Assembly (NCBI RefSeq): GCF_900100115.1
Contig: NZ_FNKL01000002.1
Coordinates: 62,001-126,000, forward strand
DNA length: 64,000 nt
Origin: Chryseobacterium soldanellicola
GTDB lineage: Bacteria; Bacteroidota; Bacteroidia; Flavobacteriales; Weeksellaceae
Direction of reading: 5' to 3'
Translations under genes and position numbers: made by a program
The notes under the pieces: model-generated
The model's input: only the letters and a program-made list of their open reading frames with translations
What the model was told of the DNA's origin: nothing
Databases searched by the model: none
Part shown: positions 16,800-25,440 of the stretch, one piece after another
Layout of the letters: each line of letters starts with the position of its first letter
Position numbering within the stretch: the first letter of the stretch is position 1

Positions 16800-17378
16800 T
16801 TACTGTTTGTGATTTCCCAAAAGTCCAAAAAGAATCTTATCTCTTATTTCATCGGTAATTTCAGTAGTCGATTCAATGTTTCTTTTGAACCAGAAATAGG
16901 AATTATTTAAAGTATGAAGAATAAATCTTGTTGTAAAAGTCGGTGATTTCAATTCCCAATTTTCGGCTTTATAAATTTCAGAAATCAATTCTTCAACCTC
17001 CTGTTGATATTTTTTTCTTAATTCTACAAATTCGGGAAGTCTTTCTTCCAGATGCTTCCATTCATTAGAATAAATATGCGTAACATCACGATTTCTGAGA
17101 ACTATTGATAAATGTTTATCGATGAATAAATTTAATTTATCTTTTGGATTGATGTCCGTACTTTTTATAGTTTGAAGTTCGGTAAAGAAATCATTGGCAA
17201 TTCCGAAGCAGATCCACTCCAAAATTTCTTCTTTAGAACGGATGTGCGCATATAATGAAGCCGCTTTAATATTGAGTTTTGTCGCCAAATCCCTCACAGA
17301 GCTGCCCATATACCCTTTTTCTTTGAAAAGCTCTACGGCAGCGTCTAATATTTTCTTTTGTTTTTCTTTTAACTCCAT
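16800..17378 (-). CDS. TetR/AcrR family regulator, probably PaaR
   Basis: A 192-residue protein with an N-terminal TetR helix-turn-helix at about 5-50 (AVELFKEKGYMGSSVRDLATKLNIKAASLYAHIRSKEEIL). The C-terminal ligand domain is helical and not specific. In many Gram-negative bacteria the paa operon is repressed by a TetR protein (PaaR) that is released by phenylacetyl-CoA. The same strand, the position directly upstream of paaK and a palindrome at the paaK promoter make that role likely. A perfect -7 motif lies just upstream of its start, so it has its own promoter. Confidence 0.82.
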   Translation of the reverse strand: MELKEKQKKILDAAVELFKEKGYMGSSVRDLATKLNIKAASLYAHIRSKEEILEWICFGIANDFFTELQTIKSTDINPKDKLNLFIDKHLSIVLRNRDVTHIYSNEWKHLEERLPEFVELRKKYQQEVEELISEIYKAENWELKSPTFTTRFILHTLNNSYFWFKRNIESTTEITDEIRDKILFGLLGNHKQ

Positions 17379-17785
17379 CTAATATTCACAAAAGTAATTA
17401 TTTTGATTTTAATATTTGATTTTACGGGATGTTTTTTAACGTTTTATTGTCATTGTGATGAAGGAAGATCTATTAATATTATTAAAATCTGACTGTTCTT
17501 CCTATAATTTTATTAAATCCCATATGAATCGGAAATTTTGTCTTTCCAAAATCAATATTAAATATAAATTTCGGAAATTTTGTCCATTATTTTTAAAAAT
17601 TTAATAATTGAACACTTTTTGCGATATAGCTATCAGAATTAAATGATTAAATAAGATTAAGGACATCAGAAATTAGAAAATCGGATTTAAAAATTAACAT
17701 TTAATTAGACTCTTATGGTCTGAAATCTGATGTCTAAAATCTAAAATTGAAAACTAAAGATTAAAGAATCAAAAATATACACAAT
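17379..17785. other. Gap between the TetR gene and clpB
   Basis: 407 bases without a gene. It holds the TetR promoter (17389-17396), a half copy of the TTGTCATT palindrome family (17447-17475), two identical 14-base direct repeats TCGGAAATTTTGTC (17529-17542 and 17571-17584, 42 bases apart), and an AT-rich imperfect palindrome with perfect arms GACATCAGA (17662-17670) and TCTGATGTC (17726-17734). I see no obvious TAnnTTTG box just before clpB. Confidence 0.6.
17389..17396 (-). promoter_or_regulatory. -7 promoter element of the TetR gene
   Basis: TACTTTTG on the minus strand is a perfect TAnnTTTG match 10 bases before the ATG at 17378, giving a very short leader. No clear -33 element is seen. 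Confidence 0.45.
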
Positions 17786-20380
17786 ATGAACTTAAACCAA
17801 TATACTGTAAAATCACAGGAAGCCATCCAGGCCGCACAGCAAGTGGCTATGGAATTTGGCAACCAAAGCATTGAACCTCAACATCTCCTGGAAGGAATTT
17901 TTCAGGTAGATGAAAATATATCACCTTTTTTATTAAAAAAATCTGAAGCAGATGCCACTTTGGTAAGAGAGCGCAACCGTGAAAATTTAGAAAAGCTCCC
18001 AAAAGTGCAGGGAGGAAATATTTACCTTTCACAATCAGCGAACAAAGTTTTGCTTGATGCTCCTAACATCGCTAAAAAAATGGGTGATGAATTTGTAACG
18101 ATCGAGCATTTATGGCTTTCCCTTTTAGAAACCAATTCAGAAGTTTCAAAAATGCTGAAAGATATGGGCGTAACCAAAAGTCTTTTGGAAGGCGGAATTA
18201 AAGAATTAAGAAAAGGAAGCAAAGCTACTTCTGCAAGCTCGGAAGAAACTTACCAATCTTTAAATAAATATGCTAAAAACTTCAATGAATTAGCAGCAGA
18301 AGGAAAATTAGACCCAGTTATCGGGCGTGATGAAGAAATCAGGAGAGTTTTACAGATTCTTTCAAGAAGAACAAAAAACAATCCGATCTTAATCGGTGAG
18401 CCAGGTGTTGGTAAAACTGCCATTGCAGAAGGAATTGCACACCGAATTATCAGTGGAGATATTCCTGAAAATTTGATGGATAAGACCTTGTATTCCTTAG
18501 ATATGGGAGCTTTGATCGCTGGTGCAAAATATAAAGGAGAATTTGAAGAAAGGTTAAAATCTGTCGTTAATGAGGTGATCAAATCAGACGGACAAATCAT
18601 TCTTTTCATTGATGAGATTCACACTTTGGTAGGAGCCGGAGGTGGTGAAGGTGCGATGGACGCTGCCAATATTTTAAAACCAGCTTTGGCAAGAGGAGAA
18701 TTAAGAGCAATCGGTGCGACAACTTTAAATGAATATCAAAAATATTTTGAAAAAGATAAAGCGTTGGAAAGACGTTTCCAGAAAGTGATGGTGGAAGAAC
18801 CTGATACTGAATCTGCGATATCAATTCTTCGTGGAATTAAAGATAAATATGAAGCTCACCACAAAGTAAGAATCAAAGACGAGGCGATTATTGCTGCGGT
18901 AGAAATGTCTCAACGATATATTTCGGATCGTTTTTTACCGGACAAAGCGATTGACTTGATTGATGAAGCTTCAGCTAAGTTGAGAATGGAAATCAATTCA
19001 AAACCTGAAGAATTGGATGTTTTAGACAGAAAGCTGATGCAGATGGAAATTGAATTGGCTGCGATTTCAAGAGAAGGCAATCAGACGAAAATTGACCATT
19101 TAAAAGAAGATATTTCGAAAATCTCTGAGGAAAGAAACGAAATTAATGCTAAATGGCTTAAAGAAAAACAAAAATCTGAGGATTTAACACAGATTAAAAA
19201 AGATATCGAATCTCTGAAACTAGAAGCAGAAAGAGCTTCAAGAGCAGGGGATTACGCAAAAGTTGCTGAAATTCAGTACGGAAAAATAAAAGAAAAGGAA
19301 GATGCTTTGCAGAAACTGGAATTGGAGATGCAAAACCATCAGAATGAATTGATTAAAGAAGAAGTAACTTCCGAAAACATCTCTGAAGTGATTGCAAAAT
19401 GGACAGGAATTCCTGTCACCAAGCTGCTTCAATCCGAAAGAGAAAAGTTATTACATCTTGAAACCGAGCTGCATCACAGAGTTGTAGGTCAGGACGAAGC
19501 CATCCAGGCGGTTGCGGACGCCATCAGAAGAAACAGAGCGGGATTGAGCGACGAGAAAAAACCAATCGGATCATTCCTGTTTTTAGGAACAACCGGAGTT
19601 GGTAAAACCGAGCTGGCAAAAGCTTTAGCAGAATTTTTATTCGATGATGAAAACAATATGACCAGAATCGATATGAGTGAATATCAGGAACGTCATTCGG
19701 TGTCGAGATTGGTCGGTGCGCCTCCGGGATATGTTGGATATGATGAAGGTGGTCAGTTGACGGAAGCAGTGAGAAGAAGACCGTATTCAGTCGTGCTTTT
19801 AGATGAAATTGAAAAAGCGCATCCTGATGTTTTCAACACTTTGTTGCAGGTTTTAGATGACGGTCGTTTGACAGATAATAAAGGAAGACTTGTGAATTTC
19901 AAAAACTCGATTATCATTATGACTTCGAATTTAGGTTCGCACATCATTCAGGAGAATTTTGAAGATATTACTGAAGAAAATCAAGACGAAATTGTTGAGA
20001 AAACTAAAATTGAGGTTTTTGATTTGTTGAAACAAACGTTACGTCCGGAATTTTTGAACAGAATTGATGAAACGGTACTGTTCCAGCCTTTAAGAAAAAA
20101 AGAAATCGGAAAAATCGTTCAGTATCAATTGAGAGGTTTCAATGATTTATTGCTGAAAAGAAATATCATTATGACGGCAACTTCTGATGCTTTGGAATAT
20201 TTAACCAACAAAGGTTACGACCCAAGTTTCGGAGCCAGACCGCTGAAAAGAGTCATTCAGCAGGAAGTTTTGAATAAATTGTCAAAAGAAATCCTGGCAG
20301 GAAATGTAAATGACGGCGACAGAATTACGCTGGATTATTTCGAAGAAACAGGTTTGGTATTCAGACCTGCAGAAAAATAA
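17786..20380 (+). CDS. clpB: ClpB protein disaggregase
   Basis: An 864-residue Hsp100 AAA+ ATPase that, with DnaK, pulls proteins out of aggregates after heat stress. Order of parts: N-domain (1-150, LNQYTVKSQEAIQAAQQVA), NBD1 with Walker A GEPGVGKTA near 205 and Walker B ILFIDEIHTLVGAG, the coiled-coil middle domain (about 405-525, very Lys/Glu-rich) that distinguishes ClpB from ClpA/C, and NBD2 with GTTGVGKTEL near 601 and the pore loop VGYDEGG. It ends with the usual GARPLKRVIQ region. Full length. The start is the ATG preceding NLNQYTVKS. Confidence 0.98.
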   Translation: MNLNQYTVKSQEAIQAAQQVAMEFGNQSIEPQHLLEGIFQVDENISPFLLKKSEADATLVRERNRENLEKLPKVQGGNIYLSQSANKVLLDAPNIAKKMGDEFVTIEHLWLSLLETNSEVSKMLKDMGVTKSLLEGGIKELRKGSKATSASSEETYQSLNKYAKNFNELAAEGKLDPVIGRDEEIRRVLQILSRRTKNNPILIGEPGVGKTAIAEGIAHRIISGDIPENLMDKTLYSLDMGALIAGAKYKGEFEERLKSVVNEVIKSDGQIILFIDEIHTLVGAGGGEGAMDAANILKPALARGELRAIGATTLNEYQKYFEKDKALERRFQKVMVEEPDTESAISILRGIKDKYEAHHKVRIKDEAIIAAVEMSQRYISDRFLPDKAIDLIDEASAKLRMEINSKPEELDVLDRKLMQMEIELAAISREGNQTKIDHLKEDISKISEERNEINAKWLKEKQKSEDLTQIKKDIESLKLEAERASRAGDYAKVAEIQYGKIKEKEDALQKLELEMQNHQNELIKEEVTSENISEVIAKWTGIPVTKLLQSEREKLLHLETELHHRVVGQDEAIQAVADAIRRNRAGLSDEKKPIGSFLFLGTTGVGKTELAKALAEFLFDDENNMTRIDMSEYQERHSVSRLVGAPPGYVGYDEGGQLTEAVRRRPYSVVLLDEIEKAHPDVFNTLLQVLDDGRLTDNKGRLVNFKNSIIIMTSNLGSHIIQENFEDITEENQDEIVEKTKIEVFDLLKQTLRPEFLNRIDETVLFQPLRKKEIGKIVQYQLRGFNDLLLKRNIIMTATSDALEYLTNKGYDPSFGARPLKRVIQQEVLNKLSKEILAGNVNDGDRITLDYFEETGLVFRPAEK

Positions 20381-20412
20381 GTAGTTTTTTTTCATATATA
20401 TTATTTTTGTAG

Positions 20413-20451
20413 TAAGTGCCGCAGACAAAATCTGCGGCACTTATTTTTTTT
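20413..20451 (+). terminator. Rho-independent terminator of clpB
   Basis: A perfect 13 bp stem TAAGTGCCGCAGA / TCTGCGGCACTTA with a CAAAA loop, followed by eight T residues. It starts 33 bases after the clpB stop. Confidence 0.9.
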
Positions 20452-20604
20452 GTTAAAATCTTGATTTTTCTTTATAATTTTAATATAGAAAAACAATCCG
20501 TAAAAATACGGTGAAGAAATGGTGTAAAACCGTGTCATATTAACGTAAAAATTTTGCGAAATTTGCATTACTAACTAACAACATTACCCTATAAAGCTAA
20601 CATT

Positions 20605-21144
20605 ATGAAAACAAAACCTATTTTAGAAACTGAAACACTCGAACTTACTTCAGTCCCAAACACAATGACCTGTGACTTTATCCAGAAATTAGTTGACAAC
20701 TACAGAACCAATCACTTAGTGTCAATTAAGGCTAAACAAGGGATTGACGATGCACATTCTATACATTTTGACCTGCCCACGTTAAAAAAATTCATTTCTG
20801 ATATTGAAACAGAAACTCAAAAAAATAATCCAGCCGTTACAGATCAGGATTTAGGGATCAGATTTTATTATGCTGCCTATCCGAAAGCTACAGACTGGGC
20901 GATCATGGCAGATACCCCGATCGGTGTAGAATATGCTGAAAAACATACACTTGTCATGGTTCCGACCATGAAAATGGAAGATGAAGGCGGCCAAATGCTG
21001 AGCTATGATTTTAACCCGTTGGAGAATGACAGCAAAATTCTGGCAATGGCATCAAGCAAGAATTCAGGAATATCAGGAGAAGTGATCTCACAAAACCACG
21101 GAAATCTTATTCCGCCGGACAGCACAAAAACTGAATCATTTTAA
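20605..21144 (+). CDS. Unknown cytoplasmic protein, first of a signalling cluster
   Basis: A 179-residue soluble protein without signal peptide or membrane segment. It looks like a compact alpha/beta domain: VSIKAKQGIDDAHSIHFDLPTLKKFISDIE, then DLGIRFYYAAYPKATDWA and HTLVMVPTMKM; the C-terminal 40 residues look disordered. No family is recognised. It lies 35 bases upstream of a membrane protein gene that overlaps a histidine kinase gene, so the four genes are probably one operon. A role in signalling is inferred only from that. Confidence 0.6.
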   Translation: MKTKPILETETLELTSVPNTMTCDFIQKLVDNYRTNHLVSIKAKQGIDDAHSIHFDLPTLKKFISDIETETQKNNPAVTDQDLGIRFYYAAYPKATDWAIMADTPIGVEYAEKHTLVMVPTMKMEDEGGQMLSYDFNPLENDSKILAMASSKNSGISGEVISQNHGNLIPPDSTKTESF

Positions 21145-21179
21145 GATAAATACATTAAATTATAATTAAAGATAACACA

Positions 21180-21851
21180 ATGGTAGAGTTCCAATTAATG
21201 GTACAAGAAGTAATGTTTTGGACAGAAGGGCTTGCAGCCGTCGTAGCACTATTATATTACAATCGTATAAAAAACCAGTATTGGAAGTACTTTGTCTATT
21301 ATCTGATCTTTATTTTCCTTGCTGAAGCGGTTGGAAAATGGGGGCTCAATTTTATAGAGTTTGACAAGAGCGCCTTTTATAATTATCTCGTAATCCCGGT
21401 ACAGTTTATATTTTTTTATTGGCTGTATGCTGCAAAATCTTTTAACAGGCCAAAGCTTTTCGTAGGATTATCTTTAATATATGTCCTTTCATTTATTCCG
21501 AGTGAGATATTTTTCCCTTCAGCTCATAAAATAATGCTCTCGCTCAACTATACTTTAGGATGCCTTCTTCTTATGATTCTGGTAATTATGGAATATAATA
21601 AACAGATTAATTCCTCCAATATTCTGGATTTTGACAAAAACAGAATGTTTTACATTAATTTAGGAGTCACTTTATTCTACATCGGGACCTTACCTTTTTG
21701 GGCGTTCTTTGAATGGCTCAAATTTTATCGAAAACTCTCTGATATCTATCACGAAATTTATGATATTTATTATGTCGGGTTTTTAGCAGCCATAATTGTT
21801 ATGAATACCTTATTTTCAATTTCATTCATATGGGGAAAACAGAACTCTTAA
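21180..21851 (+). CDS. Multi-spanning membrane protein overlapping the kinase gene
   Basis: A 223-residue integral membrane protein with about six to seven hydrophobic segments (for example YFVYYLIFIFLAEAVGKWG, YNYLVIPVQFIFFYWLYAA, FYIGTLPFWAFFEWL, YYVGFLAAIIVMNTLFSISF). No family is recognised. Its last 22 bases overlap the start of the histidine kinase gene, a sign of coupled translation. It could be the signal-receiving partner of the kinase, which has only one membrane segment and no sensor domain; this is inference. Confidence 0.65.
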   Translation: MVEFQLMVQEVMFWTEGLAAVVALLYYNRIKNQYWKYFVYYLIFIFLAEAVGKWGLNFIEFDKSAFYNYLVIPVQFIFFYWLYAAKSFNRPKLFVGLSLIYVLSFIPSEIFFPSAHKIMLSLNYTLGCLLLMILVIMEYNKQINSSNILDFDKNRMFYINLGVTLFYIGTLPFWAFFEWLKFYRKLSDIYHEIYDIYYVGFLAAIIVMNTLFSISFIWGKQNS

Positions 21852-22615
21852 TAACACTTATTCTATTCAACATTTTTTTCGTGTTGTTTGTTGCCGCTGT
21901 GATCGTTTACATCCGTAAATACAAACAGCGAAAAAAGGAATATATTAATGAAATTGAAGTAAAAAACGAAATTCATAAACGTGAGCTTCTGGCCACACAG
22001 CTTGAAATTCAACAGGCCACCATGCAGCAGATCGGGCGCGAATTGCATGATAATATCGGGCAAAAGTTAACCCTCGTAAGCCTCTACACCCAACAGCTTT
22101 TATATGAAAATAAAGTTCCCGAAGTAAGCGAAAGAATAGATCAGGTATCACAAATTATCAATCAATCGCTTCAGGATTTGAGAAGCCTTTCAAAAACCCT
22201 GACCGATGATAATATTAATCAAAAGGAAATCGTAACTTTAATCCAGGAAGAAGTAGACAATACCAACAGCTTTAAAAAGTGTAAAGTAAGCTTTCAGCAC
22301 AATTTTAAACAGCTCGATTTGGGATTTGCACACAAAAATGTACTGCTCAGGATCACTCAGGAATTTATTCAGAACAGCATCAAGCATTCAAAATGCAGGA
22401 ATATTCTCATCAGTCTAAGCACTTCTGAAGAATCTCTCTGGGAGCTCAATATTAAAGATGACGGCGTAGGATTTGACAAATCACAGACAAAATCCAACGG
22501 GATCGGGCTTACCAACATGAAAAACAGAGCCGAGATCATCGGGGCCAATTTCAGTCTCGAAAGCCAGAAAAACGTAGGAACAATGCTCAATATTATTTTA
22601 AAAAGACAGCCATGA
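21830..22615 (+). CDS. Sensor histidine kinase, NarX/LuxR-partner type
   Basis: A 261-residue kinase. One N-terminal membrane segment (ITLILFNIFFVLFVAAVIVYI), a short coiled coil, then a HisKA_3 dimerisation domain with phospho-accepting His in GRELHDNIGQKLTL (near residue 74). The HATPase domain has the N-box ITQEFIQNSIKHS, G1 DDGVGFD and G2 GIGLTNMKNRAE. No periplasmic or cytoplasmic sensor domain is present, so the signal must come through the membrane segment or a partner. It overlaps its response regulator by 4 bases (ATGA), a classic pair. Confidence 0.92.
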   Translation: MGKTELLITLILFNIFFVLFVAAVIVYIRKYKQRKKEYINEIEVKNEIHKRELLATQLEIQQATMQQIGRELHDNIGQKLTLVSLYTQQLLYENKVPEVSERIDQVSQIINQSLQDLRSLSKTLTDDNINQKEIVTLIQEEVDNTNSFKKCKVSFQHNFKQLDLGFAHKNVLLRITQEFIQNSIKHSKCRNILISLSTSEESLWELNIKDDGVGFDKSQTKSNGIGLTNMKNRAEIIGANFSLESQKNVGTMLNIILKRQP

Positions 22616-23250
22616 AAAAAACTATCGTTATTGTTGATGATCACGTGCTTATCGCAAAAGCTTTAGAAGGAATCATTGATAATTTTAAAGAGTTTGAGGT
22701 CATCTATGTCGCAGAAAACGGCAAAGACCTCATCCAGAAATTTGAAAGTAACAGCAAGATTCCGGATATTATTTTAATGGATATCAGCATGCCGATTATG
22801 GATGGTTTTGAAACTGTTCTCTGGCTGAAAGAGCATCATCCGAATATTAAAGTAATGGCTTTAAGCATGCAGGGCGATGATAAAAGCGTCATTAAAATGA
22901 TCAAAAACGGAGCAAAAGGCTATTTACTAAAAAACACGCACCCAAAAGAGCTGGAAAACGCCCTGACAAAGCTTAATAACGACGGATTCTTCTATCCGGA
23001 ATGGGCCTCGAAAATCATTTTTTCAAACATGAATAATGATAAAGCCGATGGCGTAAAGATTTCCGACCGCGAAAAAGAATTCCTGAAATACACCGTCACC
23101 GAGCTGAGCTATAAAGAAATTGCCGACAAAATGTGCTGCAGCCCGAGAACCGTAGAAAGCTACCGCGACCAGCTTTGTGATAAATTAGATCTCAAAACCC
23201 GTGTCGGCCTTGCAGTTTTTGCCATTAAAAACGGCTTCGCAGAATCATAA
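22612..23250 (+). CDS. NarL/FixJ-family response regulator
   Basis: A 212-residue regulator. The receiver domain (1-120) has the acidic pair in IVDDHVLIAKALEG, the phospho-acceptor Asp in DIILMDISMPIMDGFE (near 58), the switch Ser/Thr in VMALSM and the conserved Lys in GAKGYLLKNTHPKEL. The C-terminal LuxR helix-turn-helix (about 148-210) reads ISDREKEFLKYTVTELSYKEIADKM, then SPRTVESYRDQLCDKL. It is activated by the kinase encoded just upstream. Target genes are not known; none of the neighbouring promoters shows a clear shared site. Confidence 0.93.
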   Translation: MKKTIVIVDDHVLIAKALEGIIDNFKEFEVIYVAENGKDLIQKFESNSKIPDIILMDISMPIMDGFETVLWLKEHHPNIKVMALSMQGDDKSVIKMIKNGAKGYLLKNTHPKELENALTKLNNDGFFYPEWASKIIFSNMNNDKADGVKISDREKEFLKYTVTELSYKEIADKMCCSPRTVESYRDQLCDKLDLKTRVGLAVFAIKNGFAES

Positions 23251-23733
23251 GTAAAACACATTCACTCATATTTAGCTTAAACAAAGTCCTTTCTCAATTT
23301 CCGGGAAAGGATTTTATTATTAATACCATTGGATGATATACCCCCGGCAGCCCATCCCTCCATCTACCCCTTCTCCAACCATCGGGAGACACTTCAACAA
23401 GTCACCGTACCCCCTTCACCAAGTATCCATGGGTACTTCTGAAGTCCCTTACCCCCTTAGGTACCCCCCCTCGGAGGCTTCCGTAAGGCCCACGGCCACT
23501 TGTACAACCCTCCGAGGATACTTATGAAAGTAGCCATAGGGAGTTCTGAGGGGCCTTTACCCCCTTTATTAAGGGTCTGTTGATACTTGTACAACAGGGT
23601 GCATAGGCTTTAGAATATGCTAAAGCAGATTTTTAATAAATAAAATGATCTGCAAAGCCGCAGCTCTACAGATCATAAGGGGAATGAATTTATATGGATG
23701 TGTTTTTAAATAATTTTTCTTAATAATTTATCA
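23251..23733. other. C-rich intergenic island between convergent genes
   Basis: 483 bases without a convincing gene. 23288-23311 holds a weak CCTTTC/GAAAGG stem behind the response regulator. From 23339 to about 23610 the plus strand is far more C-rich than the rest of the window: TACCCC begins at 23339, 23365, 23408, 23450, 23462 and 23558; CTCGGAGG (23470-23477) pairs with CCTCCGAG (23509-23516); ACTTGTACAAC occurs at 23498 and 23585. Minus-strand G-tracts at 23341-23370 could form a G-quadruplex. 23646-23678 has ATGATCTG/CAGATCAT arms. A 64-codon frame through the island has no coding character. Confidence 0.55.
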
Positions 23734-24813
23734 TTATTCACCTAAATAAATAAAGGTATTTACCGACAGATACGGAGATCTGTTATCCAACGTCTCACCC
23801 GCACCACCCGTAGGAACCGATGCTCTTACATTATCCAGGGAGTGTCTGTGGTTGCCGCTTTCGGTTGATATAACATTAAAGGCGTGGTTGTGGGCTCCTG
23901 CCGCCTGAGCGGTTCCATCCAGGGTGTGTCTGTGATTTCCCGCAGGCGCTGTTGTTGTTGCGGCACCTACACCACCCCATGAGGAAGGATTTGCCCAGTC
24001 ACCGTGATAATTTCCTGTATGGTTATTTCCAAGGGTTGAATTTCCGAATAAAAAGAGCGCATCTCCGGTGTTACCCGCTCTTGGCCTTGATGATTCGTGC
24101 GGTGTATGTCTGTGCTCACCGGTAAGATTGGTGGTTCCTACAACGTTGTGACTGTGCTGTCCGCCGTTTCCTGTATTTCCCTGTACCCTGTGCTCGTGAG
24201 CGCCCGCCATATCCATAGCTCCGGTAAGGGTTCCCGTAAAATTGATATTGGGCAAATTAACTCTATTAATCGTTATGGTGCTTATTCCACCGGTAGCAGC
24301 CATGGCTTCGGCGGCTGTTTTAGTTTTCAAAACCCTGTCTGTAGCATTCGGAATATTTCCTGTAAATCCTAAAGCAGCAGCTGCAGTACGCGCAGCAACG
24401 GGCAGAGATGCTATGGCTCTTCCGTTTAGCAGATACCATCCGCCGTGATCTGCAGTTCTGGCAGAATGTTTAATATCTCCGGTAAAAGTCCCGTCCTGTG
24501 ACATGCTTTGCCATATGGTTCCATCGAAATAGTAATATCCGGGCGCAGTAATCTTAATTGTTTTTGCCGTAGGACCGCTTACGGCATTGGTCGCATAAAC
24601 GAGGGTTCCTGTTTGCGGGGCGGTATACCTTGCATCGGCAGATTTGATCTGGTTTCCCGTAAGCCTCGGAGCGATGATCCCTTCTGATGTTGTGCCATCG
24701 GTTTTTATAGCAACAACGTCGAAAGTTGCCTGAGGTGTGGCTGTGTTTAATCCTACCTGGCTTAATGCCAGTGTGGAAATAAGTGAAGTCGTAATAATAA
24801 AGATTTTTTTCAT
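23734..24813 (-). CDS. Secreted His-rich protein with phage tail-collar/fibre-like domain
   Basis: A 359-residue protein with signal peptide (MKKIFIITTSLISTLALSQ) and the N-terminal VGLNTATPQATFDVVAIK motif of Flavobacteriia surface proteins. From about 115 on it resembles phage tail-collar/fibre tips: GWYLLNGRAIASLP, IPNATDRVLKTKT, LPNINFTGTLTGAM, and the ending DNRSPYLSVNTFIYLGE. Between about 205 and 340 are six HxH motifs (HEH, HSH, HRH, HRH, HNH, HRH), each preceded by Gly-x or Gly-Ala. In the T4 long tail fibre tip, HxH motifs bind iron ions along a trimeric needle; a similar fold here is inference. No other phage gene is nearby, so it is not a prophage remnant. The gene is more GC-rich than its neighbours. 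Confidence 0.75.
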   Translation of the reverse strand: MKKIFIITTSLISTLALSQVGLNTATPQATFDVVAIKTDGTTSEGIIAPRLTGNQIKSADARYTAPQTGTLVYATNAVSGPTAKTIKITAPGYYYFDGTIWQSMSQDGTFTGDIKHSARTADHGGWYLLNGRAIASLPVAARTAAAALGFTGNIPNATDRVLKTKTAAEAMAATGGISTITINRVNLPNINFTGTLTGAMDMAGAHEHRVQGNTGNGGQHSHNVVGTTNLTGEHRHTPHESSRPRAGNTGDALFLFGNSTLGNNHTGNYHGDWANPSSWGGVGAATTTAPAGNHRHTLDGTAQAAGAHNHAFNVISTESGNHRHSLDNVRASVPTGGAGETLDNRSPYLSVNTFIYLGE

Positions 24814-25440
24814 TTTCTTGATTTTTTTTAATTAATGTATAATCGTATTCAGTTAGTATAATAGCTGCTGACTCCATCATCCGGAATCAGGGAAATGCAT
24901 AGAAATATCCCTCACCTTGTGCAGGCGAAAATTTTCTAAGTCTGTTGTTGTGGATTTCCTGCTATTTAGGAAGGATACGGGTTTAAGCCTGTAAACCTTT
25001 AGCAGCATTGTAAAGATTATGGAATGTTGATTGTTTTCATCGGTATAATTTTTTGGTTCATCCTTAATTGAGTTGTGTTTATTGCAAATGTGTTCTGTGT
25101 TTTCTTGTGATAAGCGTACCAGTTTTTAACGCTGATAAGCTTCACATTTTCTTCGGGCTACGAATTTTCAGCAGCTGTACTATTGTCTTATCATGTATAA
25201 GACCTATTGCAGGAAGTTTTACAGCTTGCGCCGTTTCCTTTGTGTAGTTTGGGCGACACGTTTAATTATTTTTTTCATAGTTTTTTTTAGACTCCAAAGG
25301 TATAAGATTTGGTTTCGAGAACAATAATTAAAGCTGTAGTAAAAACACGATGACCCGTACTAAAACTACTACAACGGCATCGATAAATATCTATAAGACT
25401 TACACTTACAAAAAGCCTTCAATATTTGAAGGCTTTTAAT
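24814..25440. other. 627-base gap upstream of the His-rich protein
   Basis: No frame of convincing length or composition is seen on either strand. The stretch probably holds the promoter of the minus-strand His-rich gene, but I find no perfect TAnnTTTG box close to its ATG. Several short imperfect inverted repeats occur. A strong bidirectional terminator closes the gap at 25411-25437. Confidence 0.5.
25411..25437. terminator. Bidirectional terminator behind M1-like peptidase
   Basis: A perfect 12 bp stem AAAAGCCTTCAA / TTGAAGGCTTTT with a 3-base loop; on the minus strand it is followed by TTTTTG. It lies just behind the stop at 25441. Confidence 0.85.

Noticed and set aside
23333..23527. 64-codon frame through the C-rich island
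   Set aside because: Pro/Ser/Thr content follows from C-runs; no signal, start context or family. Treated as non-coding.
23734..24813. Prophage remnant
   Set aside because: Only the tail-fibre-like C-terminus suggests a phage. The signal peptide and lack of other phage genes favour a host surface protein.
24554..24880. 108-codon minus-strand frame overlapping the fibre-like gene
   Set aside because: It shares its sequence with the real gene in another frame and has no plausible N-terminus.
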